DNA of 64,000 nucleotides from Polyodon spathula (lineage: Eukaryota > Chordata > Actinopteri > Acipenseriformes > Polyodontidae), in contig NW_024472146.1 in NCBI RefSeq assembly GCF_017654505.1, forward strand, positions 1 to 64,000. The letters are read 5' to 3'. Each line of letters opens with the position of its first letter. Position 1 is the first letter of the stretch. Positions 43,398 through 61,705 of this stretch are shown here, in pieces. The notes under the pieces were generated by a model. The model searched no databases and had not been told where the DNA came from. It worked only from the letters and a program-made list of their open reading frames with translations. A program made the translations under genes and the position numbers.

Positions 43398-44859
43398 TGC
43401 TGCCCACTTCGTGTTTCTGTTCGGGTTTGTGTTTGTAAGCCTCTTGCCTTGGCACACTGTGTGGTGTGTCTAACTGGTCTCCTCTCTCTGGTATATTATA
43501 GCGTGGTGTTAGTTTACAGTATGTAATGTGCTACCTTTCTACTTCTCTGAAAACAGTGACGGTCGCACTGAGTTTTGACGTCTGAACAACACAGACAGAA
43601 ATGAGCAGTGATGTATCAACACAGTCCAATACTGGTGTAGTTAATGATCTAAATACTGCTGCCCTTCAATGTTCTGTCCCCATATAAAGCAATCAGGTGG
43701 GGGGGAAAAAATCGATGACATATATTTCTGTCCAAGACGACTTTTTCAGCTATTTTTTAAAACTATTTCAAGCATGAAAGGGTTAAATGTAAAGAAAAGC
43801 TTGAGGGAGTGTGAAACCATGTCCATGATGAAGCGGCGTGTTGAGCATTTCAGTTTGCTGTTCCTGTAACTACGCCTGTACTGTGCAATCCCTCTTTCAA
43901 CCAGCAAAAGGACTGAGCTGTGGCCCTAACACAACGGTATCTTTACATTTGACCAGCGTTTGTCTGAAGCTGGTTTTAGGGGCGGAAGTTTGTTATGTAT
44001 TCTGCTTGTTAATTAACTTCAGTGCATGTTAAAAACGATGTCATTTCTCCAAAGCAAAAACACCCTCTTAAACTGTCTGCTGGGAATGTCAATTTAATAT
44101 ACAGTATGTGTGCAAAGTGATGCGTGTTGGCAAGAGAGTTATTGTGTTGTGCTGTTTTTTTATTTTTTATTTTATTGTTTTCTCCTGTATTTTGTGTAGT
44201 AGATTTTGTAAGCAAGTGAGCTGGCTGACTCTTGGTTACTGCATTTTGTGTTGTCTTAAGGTGTGCTGCACGTGATGTTAATTCACACCACTGTTCAGAG
44301 CTCTGTTTTATGCATTAAATATTATGTATGCTTTTTCCATTTACAGTTTGTACACAGATTAGCCACAAAAAATGCCCACATTTTGAAATGTTCTTATTCT
44401 TATGAATGCCATGAGATCATTTTGTGAATGCATCTGTATAAAAGAGTAGTCAAGCTGAAGAATAAGCTGTGATATTAACATGACCTGAAAGGTATCATTA
44501 CAGCTCAGCCAGCTAGCTGGATACATGTGCTTCAAAACTAACGTTAAAGGCCAACAATGAGTAATACACTACTGGTTAATTCATATTTCAGAAAACATAA
44601 TGCTGACATGCTGTGGTAAATAACTAAACTGGCTCGCCTGAAATGTATACTTAGTTATTTAATACTGAGAAAACTGATATTGGATGTTCTAATCAAAGCT
44701 TTGAGAAACATGATGTAATGAATTTTCACTTTTGGTGAAGCCCGTTTATCATGCCACAACGCTATAATCCCTGTCCGTCTTCACTTCCTGTCCTGTTACC
44801 TGGAACACAGGAAGTGAGATTATAGTGTAGCGGCTGGACACATTCTTTACCTGAGTGCA

Positions 44860-44865
44860 AATAAA
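44860..44865 (+). terminator. Candidate TMEM50A poly(A) signal AATAAA
   Basis: AATAAA about 1.46 kb after the TMEM50A stop, followed by T-rich sequence. It implies a long 3' UTR in the convergent TMEM50A-RH spacer. Confidence 0.45.
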
Positions 44866-44879
44866 GTAAAGGTGAAACA

Positions 44880-45848
44880 AGAGTCTTTTTGTATCATTTC
44901 TTTATAAATCAACTTGGTGAAAATGATCAAGCTTTTTTTTTTTTTAAAACTGTTACAAAAATGTATTTTTTAGTGATTTAAAACTGATGCCAACAAAGGT
45001 AAGAAGTGTTGGCCAAAGTTACCTGTCCAAATGTTCTTCTAAATTTGTGTTCAAATGTGCAATTCCACAGAACACTGTGTATTGCTTCTAAACCAGAGTG
45101 ATTGAAAAGTGATGTTTTTCAACTTTAATTACATTTAACAATCATAAACTCTTTTTATATATCTATTGAAGTACATGTCGGGCCTGTAGAATGTCAAGAT
45201 ATGAAACTTTTTAAAGAAAACCAGTCTTGGGACTTGGTTTATGTTTTTTTTTTTTTTCTGTAGATCAAAGATGCAAAACATGAGATTCAATATTTTGGAT
45301 ATAAAAACAGCAATGTGTTTACTTTCAAAATGTAACGTAGAGCAACATGGCATAGCTTTGCAGTATGAAATAAAACTCTTTGTTGGATATTATGTGTGTA
45401 TATAATTCAATAAGCAGTACCCTAACTAAATCCAATAATCTGACTCGACCTGTAGACTGAAGCACGGAGCAGAAATTGGCTCTGAACGTGTTACCCAGGT
45501 CTTTCCTGTACATGTATTGTACATTAACAGCCTACTAACTCAATTCAGTTGGCCTAAACGGCGGTGAATCGAAATAGAGCTGTTATAATATTGTGGGACC
45601 CACGCTGGCTTTTTAACAAAATATACTATAGAGACTTGGATGCACTATAAATTAATCTAAACAGGCTGTATACTGATCAGCTATTGATAAGATCAACTGA
45701 AAATGTCAAACACATACAACAAACACACTTTACGAAGAAGATGCATGTATCAAACACACAGTTTTAAGGCTTTCCTGTGGCCAGGTTTTTCATTTCGTTC
45801 CGGTCTGTTGAACGTGTGATACGGGGGGGGGGGTCGTGTGCATCCTTG
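44880..45848. other. Convergent TMEM50A/RH 3' spacer
   Basis: Tail-to-tail spacer, no coding exon. It holds a T14 run (about 45246-45259), a G12 run at 45822-45833 just beyond the RH stop, and a minus-strand ATTAAA (plus TTTAAT, 45124-45129) that could be the RH poly(A) signal. No minus-strand AATAAA was seen between the RH stop and that point. Confidence 0.45.
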
Positions 45849-48800
45849 TTAAAGTGTCACGGCTTGATGAGGGAACTGTGGGGTTGGGGAGGAGACAATA
45901 GTTAGTATATGAACTGTTGTTGGATGTGGCATGCAGAAGATCTTTTATCATTGGAAAACACTCAGTATCAAATCAGGAATACTACTGCAATGTACATTAT
46001 GCCCATTGTTAGTTACATACTTTAAAGAACTACTGAATACCTTCTGTAATTGCATAATAGTATTTTTTAAAGATTTGCAATGGAAAATCATTACTCATTA
46101 CAGAAATTCCACAACGCTCAGGCTTGCTCAGAGAGTATGACTTTATTAAACTTTCTGAATAGCCATGAGTGCAGACCCAGTGATAAGTGATGATAAAGAA
46201 CACGTGAAGGATGACGTCATTTCCATGTACAGTTGCTGTGATGTATACAAGGACTTGTCTGTTACAAAAGAAGCGTTTCATGGAATTAGTTTACAGCCTA
46301 CCTCCCAGAACGCTTGATCGTCAAAGCATTTCCGATCAAGATGTGGCTTCCAAATGTTCAATTTTAAAAGAAATCCTATCAAAAAAAAAAAAGAAGAATC
46401 CCTTGGCATCAGTTGTTTTCTGGTCTTACATAGTGTAGCGCTTGCTAACGCCAATCTGTAGAAACGTTTGCTATGAAGTTGATAGCAGTCCCATCATCCC
46501 ACCACTGTTTATACGTATCGCATATCATGTGCATGTTTGGCAGCTGCCTGATTTATATAGGATCTGATTAAGATCATACATATACATTTTGTCAATAGAA
46601 ATGTTTCAAGAAAACTTTTTTTCCTCCATTGGATTAAAATGATTCCTTTTCACTTACCTGTTAATAGTCCCAGTACAAGACTCAGTGCCAAGGTGACATA
46701 AAGAGCAAACAAATAAAAAGCTGCCTCATTCCAAGCTCTACAAATATATAAAAAAAGAAACAATATTGAAAAATAAATGACGTTACTTCAACCCTCATAT
46801 ACTGCATTTTAGTGTACTATTGTGTAAGTTTACTGCTTGGGTGCTGTGTTTGTCAGATGTTTGTGTTTTGTTGCACATACACTTGGAGGTTGGACGCTGT
46901 GGCCAGCTCTATGACGATTCGAATCAGCACTCCTAGGATCCCAGGTAAGCCATGCACGTAGTGAACACCACACACATCCTGCATAGCAAACGCTACTTCA
47001 GAGATTGGCTGTAAAAAAAACAAAACCGATTACCGGTTATGGATTTAAGGATCGTTTCAAGTAAAAACGGAGGGGGCAACAGCAAAAGAAAACCTGCAAT
47101 GTTGTCATTGTTCTTTCATTTGAATGTGGTCATTGATCGAGGTCCATGCTGGGTTACAGAAAGCTACCAGTTTGCTTGCCTTATACTGTTCTACTTTTTA
47201 GGTCATAAATCATCTGCTTTGTAGCTAGTGACGCTGCTGAGGTGGAAGTGTAACAGACTGCTTGAAAGTCAGGCTTGCAAACTGAGAACTTTCTTTCAAC
47301 CTAGTATGGTACCAGATACCATTTTTCAAACCTGCACATGTGAGACGTGTAAATAGCAAACGGAAGAGCGTGAGAGGTATGGAATCATTTCTTCAGCCAG
47401 AACCCCTCTGACAGTCGGATTGAAAGCAGGTACCTTCATAAACCAGCATCCCAGGATGGAGATGAGTCCTGCAGTCAAGCCGATAGTCAATGCAATCCAT
47501 GGAGAGGGGATCACTGTGGCTGCTGCTCCAACAGCAACACCCCCAGCCAGAGAGGCGTTGTGGATATAGACCTGCAAGCACAAACATTGACCGCAATAAT
47601 GGGTCAGGAACAGTGGCAATGGGAAGCTGATTACTGTTACACAATGGAGGCAATTCATGGGGAATCTATTAGGACCCCTTCCCAGTGCATGACAAGCAAC
47701 CCCTCAACATTGCAGACCCAGGTGATGATAATTTAAATCTTCATTGCAAGTACTTGCTAAGTCCTGTTGTTGTTTTCTGGGAGTGAAGTGGTTCGTTTGT
47801 ACTCGCACTGATTACATTGTTAGAAATATCTCCATCTGAAATGATGTTACAGTCCCACTCTTGCAGACATCACAAAGTATGAATCACAAGCACATGTTGA
47901 TAGAGGATTTATCGCTGCCCTTACCATGTTCATTTTTCCTTTTTTGCTGGTCAGCACTGAAAAGGCGAATGCAGTGACTGCACTCGCGGCCAGCGAAAAG
48001 TAAGTGCTGTACACGGCATTCATCTTCTCAGCTTTCCCTTCGATCAGCACGGAGTTGAAACTCGGCCAAAACATCCATAAGAAGATTGTACCTGGGGCAC
48101 AAAAAGGTTAGGATTAGAATTTCACTGAGACATACCTTTTAGATTTTACGTACAATGCTAAATTGACACCAAATTTTCTATAAAGTTGCCAACAAAGCGT
48201 TTTGACCGATCTCCACATTGCCAAGTATAGAATGTTGTTGAGCCATTCATTTTTTGTGCTCAGCTGTGTATGAAAGAAATAAGGGTGTATGAGAATGCTT
48301 GTAGAAAAGAACCACCTACCTAGCATTGAGAATTTCCCCATATCAGCTGAAGACTTTTCTTTCTCATGCCTCTGCCTCAGTCCAGGCTGATATAAGGCCC
48401 AGGATACCATTAGGCCGAAGTAAGCCCCAAAGACGTGGAGATGCATAATGCTGGAAACACAGTCCATCTGTAATTCAGAAAACAGCCCTTCTAATTGAAT
48501 TCTAGACAATTCTCTTTCAAAAACATTACAGAGGGTTGTTGCTTTAAAAGTTAAATTTTTTTAGCCCAAACTACACGGTGAAAAGCTGCTCCCAGATTCT
48601 GTGTTGAAGGTTTTACCGTACGCCGCTCACCTTAGTGAACCTGGTGAGAAGCCAGTGGTTGAAAATGAAGCTGGTAACTTCCAGGAGAGTCATGAGAAGG
48701 AGCTGGACCGGGTTGGTCTTTCCCAGCACTGCTCCCATTGAGATAAGTGCTGAGGCTGCACAGAGATTCGCAGTCACCAAGCTGATTGGAAAGAGGAGTT

Positions 48801-49585
48801 AAAGAACAGAAGATCATTTACGAACGAGAGGATCCGATCAGTGTTTGTTCGGTTCCTATTAGCTGGTTAATCTCAAAAGTGTGTCTTTTAAGATTCAGAG
48901 CTTCAACATCATGGCAAGGTCTCTAATTCAATTCTCCTCCACTATTTTTGTAAGTGCCCTCTATCCAAAGTTTGCCTCTTAAAGACAAAGAATTTCTAAA
49001 CATCAAAATGGGGTATATTTTTAAAAGTAAACGTTCTCATGAATGTATTAAATACTGTAGCAAATGTTTTGAAAATTGATTGTATGTCCTGTATTGTGCA
49101 TGCAAATGAGAGGCTTGTGTTATTTCCTATTGATTTACCTCATCATGTTTATCCTGATTTTGCCATCGCTGAATTCAAACAAGAAGCCATTCACTAGCGT
49201 GGCCCACTGCACTCCCAGGGCAGCCACAAGCAGGTTAAACCCGATGCTGCTGAAGCCGTATCTCCTCAGGAAACTCATGAGGAAGCCAAATCCCAGGAAC
49301 ACCATCACGTGGACATCTTGGAAGTCTGTCATTGGAGAGACAGCGATATCACCCTTCCGGTTCTACATTTTCCATCAGCGAAAGCAACGAACAAAACATA
49401 CTGACCAGGTACAGTTTCCATAGATCTGCATGCCCTGCAACAAAAATAGGTGAGGAGTCTGCACATGTGACACAGTTACATGCTTTTCTACACTTTAGAA
49501 ACTTCTAAAAAGTTCTTGCAGACCTTTGTATCATACTTATAGCTTTAATTGTGCAGTTAAAGCTATCATGAGGATATAAATGTAA

Positions 49586-49665
<80 letters not shown>

Positions 49666-50973
49666 TATTTGAATGTGTATTCAGTGATACTATTTAATTT
49701 TCAACTCATGAGAGCCTGCTGTCTATGAAGTTTCAGTCTTATCAGGTTAGCACTGAACAGACAGCCATAACAAGAAGCAGGGAATCCTCTTATCACTACA
49801 CTGAAGCAGCCCTGCGCTCTACTGATTCCAACAACCCTACCTCACCCTTTGAGACATCACATGCGCAAACCCCCATCAGAAATCGAGAGAAGAGGTCCAA
49901 TTCCAGGGACCAACCTTTGGGTAAAGCTCACACTGGCTTTTATCTAACAGAATCCCTGTACAAAATACCAATGCACCAACGACCATAAATATTCACAGTC
50001 CAATCCTTTTATCAGTTAGACTGTCAGGGAGGAGAGTTGATATCAGCCACTACAAAAGGCCATGCATAATGAAACAGTATGTTGGGAGTGAGACATTATA
50101 ATATCTAATAGGAATGGTAAACTAATAACACGCACACCTTGTTTTCCACCAGGTGGCGCCAAACGCTTAGTAACAATCCCATATGATAAGTTAGACGTTC
50201 AGTCAATAAATTGAATTTCAACACAGAGGTGGCCCCTGTCTCTATACAAATATTGCACAGTGGTCAACTCTGGTTCTCCAGTACCCTCAACTGCCCTGGT
50301 TTTTAATTCTAACCAGGAGCTGCATTATTTAAAAAATGTGTTGTCTCTTAGTGCACAGAAGACAGCTCTTACAGACAGCCTCTGGTAAAGTCTATGTTCA
50401 TAACCAGACTACCTATACTTGAGGACCATGGTTGAAAACTATTGTGATGTTACTGGTGGTGATAATATGAAAATATTGTCATCATCATTATATCTGCCAG
50501 TGTGCTGTCATGACCAACTGCTTTACTATTGAGGACTGTTTGGTAAGGAATGCGAAAGCATGGCAATTTATGGTAGAAACGTGGCAAACTTTATAATAAC
50601 CACTTATCCCTTGTGCACAACCTTATTAACTTTACCCGAATATAACATTTGTTAAAAAATGTCTTTCATTTTGAAAATTGGGCTTCACAGAACAGCCTTG
50701 AAATAAACTTCAGCAAATAAGACTCTATACATAAACCAGATACTTCTGTCCAAAAAATCCCCCCCAGAAAAACACAAACTAACAGTACTGAAACAGGAAA
50801 TTACCTGCATAGATGGCTGTAACAGTTTTTCGTTTTTTCGATTGGGCTTCATCCTGGATATAAGAATCATCATACTGAACAAAAAAAATGAAAAGAAGTA
50901 GAAACGCTATTTCCAAACATATCGCCAGGACAGGCAGCCGTCGCCGAAGACTCGGGGCATATTTAGGAGCCAT
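45849..50973 (-). CDS. rhd: Rh30-type Rh blood group family membrane protein (RHD/RHCE-like), 11 coding exons
   Basis: Member of the Amt/Rh superfamily: a 12-helix erythroid membrane protein that pairs with RhAG in human. Exons in coding order: 50805-50973, 49402-49434, 49139-49325, 48631-48781, 48320-48467, 47925-48091, 47434-47571, 46881-47008, 46658-46737, 46302-46375, 45849-45875; 1302 nt, 433 aa (human RHCE 417). The exons of 187, 151, 148, 167, 138, 80 and 74 nt have the same lengths as human RHCE exons 2-6, 8 and 9. The N-terminus [14 protein letters not shown] and the end [17 protein letters not shown] are Rh30-like, while [23 protein letters not shown] and [11 protein letters not shown] resemble Rh glycoproteins. 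Both pore histidines (H191, H350) are kept. No NxS/T sequon was seen in the first extracellular loop, as in Rh30. Least certain parts: the 33-nt micro-exon and the exon 8 donor, chosen to keep frame (GT|gtatgt). Confidence 0.9.
49402..49434 (-). CDS. rhd: Frame-neutral 33-nt micro-exon of the Rh gene
   Basis: Exon 2 of the Rh model. It follows a TTGCAG acceptor and ends at a GTATGT donor; the next intron is only 76 nt. Spliced in, it encodes [10 protein letters not shown] before FQDVHV, which lines up with the stretch before FQDVHV in human RhAG. Skipping it also keeps frame (GAC replaces the boundary codon), so both isoforms are possible. Confidence 0.65.
49587..49661. repeat. (TA)n microsatellite in Rh intron 1
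   Basis: About 75 bp of nearly pure TA dinucleotide inside the 1.37-kb intron between Rh exon 1 and the micro-exon. Confidence 0.95.
50146..50157 (+). promoter_or_regulatory. CTCF-type core motif in Rh intron 1
   Basis: CCACCAGGTGGC fits the CTCF core CCASYAGRKGGC at every position and continues GCC. It lies within Rh intron 1, about 0.8 kb inside the gene, between RH/MACO1 promoters and TMEM50A. Confidence 0.4.
50258..50443. mobile_element. Fold-back MITE-like element in Rh intron 1
   Basis: The left end (AGTGGTCAACTCTGGTTCTCC) and the reverse complement of the right end (AGTTTTCAACCATGGTCCTC) are imperfect inverted repeats around a short core. The layout resembles the element at 24931-25100. 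No coding capacity. Confidence 0.5.
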
Positions 50974-51088
50974 TACGATGCCATGCAGGGCATTTCTATT
51001 GCTGTTTCTGTGTCACCGCAAGGGAATAGGATAGACAGGATCCAGTCCAGAAAATAGGGGTGTGACATTAGATTATACATGAGGACTC

Positions 51089-51096
51089 CTTATCTG
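51089..51096 (-). promoter_or_regulatory. GATA site upstream of Rh start
   Basis: Plus CTTATCTG gives minus CAGATAAG, a WGATAR GATA-factor site 116 bp before the Rh ATG. A second AGATAA lies on the plus strand near 51158. Rh genes are erythroid and GATA1-driven in mammals, so the site fits, but GATA motifs are common by chance. Confidence 0.4.
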
Positions 51097-51660
51097 ACAG
51101 TGACAAGGACTGCTCCTAACGACTGTCTGACGTTCTTATAGCCTGCCTGAAAATGAAGATAAATAGAAAGCTATGGTCTTTAAAGAGATGCCAGTGCTCT
51201 ATAGGATATATAATTAATGCCTGAGCTGTTTAATATCCTACTGTGTGTTCACTGTTGTTGTGTCTGCATACTTTATCACTAACTATTCTAGCGGGAGTTG
51301 CTTATTTTGTTTAGTGAGGTGAGGAAGTTTATTAGCTTTGCAGTGCACTGAAGACCACAGGTGAAGCATTGTGCCCTGTACAGCAATTGTTCCTGGAATA
51401 ATTAGAAAGTGTGGAAAAATAATGATCCGAAACAACTCTAGAGAATTATTCAGGATACACATTATAAGATATATGAAACTGAAATATTAGGGAAGTGTTA
51501 GATCACATATGATCCTCTGTTGTGGAGACAGAGAATATCTACAGAGATACCATGATTTTAAATGAGATACCATGAAACTAAGACGTGTGCTGCATATCAA
51601 CAACATAGAATAAGTTACCAAGAACTCCCACCTTACCTAGCTCATCTCCTCTCCGACATC

Positions 51661-52094
51661 AACCCTACCCCAGCCCTAAAACCTAACCCTAACCCTAACA
51701 CAGCCCCAGCCCTAAAACCTAACCCTAACCCTAACCCAAACCCTAACCCAACCCCAGCCCTAAAACCCCTAACCCAACCCCAGCCCTTAACCCTAACCCT
51801 AACCCTAACCCTAACCCTAACCCTAACCCAACCCCAACCCTAACCCTAACCCTAACCCTAACCCAACCCTAACCCTAACCCTAACCCAACCCCAACCCTA
51901 ACCCCCTAACCCTAACCCTAACCCTAACCCAACCCCAACCCTAACCCTAACCCTAACCCAACCCCAGCCCTAAAACCTAACCCTAACCCTAACCCAACCC
52001 CAGCCCTAAAACCCTAACCCTAACCCTAAACCCTAACCCCCTAACCCTAACCCTAACCCAACCCCAGCCCTAAAACATAACCCTAACCCTAACC
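51661..52094. repeat. Interstitial telomere-like (CCCTAA)n array between RH and MACO1
   Basis: About 434 bp of CCCTAA units on the plus strand, G-rich strand on minus. The array is impure: CCAACCCCAGCCCTAAAA variants recur between runs of CCCTAACCCTAA, giving a higher-order period of roughly 30-40 bp. It starts about 0.7 kb before the Rh ATG and ends about 0.7 kb before the MACO1 ATG. The proline/asparagine ORF across it is an artefact of the repeat. Confidence 0.95.
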
Positions 52095-52185
52095 ATTAAG
52101 AATCATCTGATGCCCTGGCTGAAGACAAACAGCGTTTGATTCTCACTCTAACATAGCACTCTGCCCATTTTAACCCAGGCGTCTG

Positions 52186-52775
52186 ATTGGTCCCCTGAAA
52201 GGCAGTTTTGACAGTGTCTGTACTGATGACGCTCAACGTTGCATGCTCCTGTCATTCAATTACGCCGGCGTCATTACGAGGCGCCTCGAAACGCAATAAG
52301 CGTACACAACAAAACTGGCCAGCTCCGCCTCCTTGAGAATATGATAGGCCAGCCTGCAAAACCTGTTTGTCGTCAAGGCACCCGATTGGTCGAAGCAACG
52401 CAATGTTGATGAGACCGTTGTTTCCCCGCCTCCTTTTCCTCTGAAGGACTTTTCATAAGTGACTGCCGATTTCGCGATCTTACTGGCTGAGCCTCACGTC
52501 AGTCGAACTGATAGGCTCTAGTGTTGATGCTGATTGGGCGCAGCTGCTGTCGGTCAGCACGCATTGGGGTTTACGTCACGGCGTATCGAGGTTGCGCTAA
52601 AAGAAAAGAGGAGGGTCTACGGGGGAGTCGTTTTATTTATTTCTTTGTTTCCAGTAAAATAATAATAGTGATACATTTTTATTATTATTATTATTATTAT
52701 TTTTTTAATTGCCAGTCAAAAAAAAGTGGAAAGTGTTACTGGGGGGTATAGAGGCCCGAAGCGAAGGGGAGGAGG
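52186..52775 (+). promoter_or_regulatory. MACO1 promoter region with three inverted CCAAT boxes
   Basis: ATTGG (inverted CCAAT, NF-Y type) occurs at 52186-52190, 52385-52389 and 52533-52537, in sequence richer in CpG and G+C than the surroundings (52270-52560 and 52730-53060). A short (ATT)n tract lies at 52679-52700, between the last box and the start codon. No TATA box was seen. The transcription start is not placed. Confidence 0.45.

Positions 52776-61705
<8,930 letters not shown>

Noticed and set aside
46165..46242. Alternative last Rh exon after a CACAG acceptor, reading QLYMEM and ending in TAA
   Set aside because: It keeps frame and has a minus-strand AATAAA after it, but shows no family similarity. 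The exon at 45849-45875 gives FPHQAVTL, matching the human ending FPHLAVGF.
47326..47433. Extension of Rh exon 7 beyond its donor (reads [10 protein letters not shown]...)
   Set aside because: The GTACCT donor at 47433 gives the same 138-nt exon as human; the rest is intron.
51562..51843. 93-aa ORF rich in Pro-Asn
   Set aside because: Translation of the CCCTAA array, not a gene.
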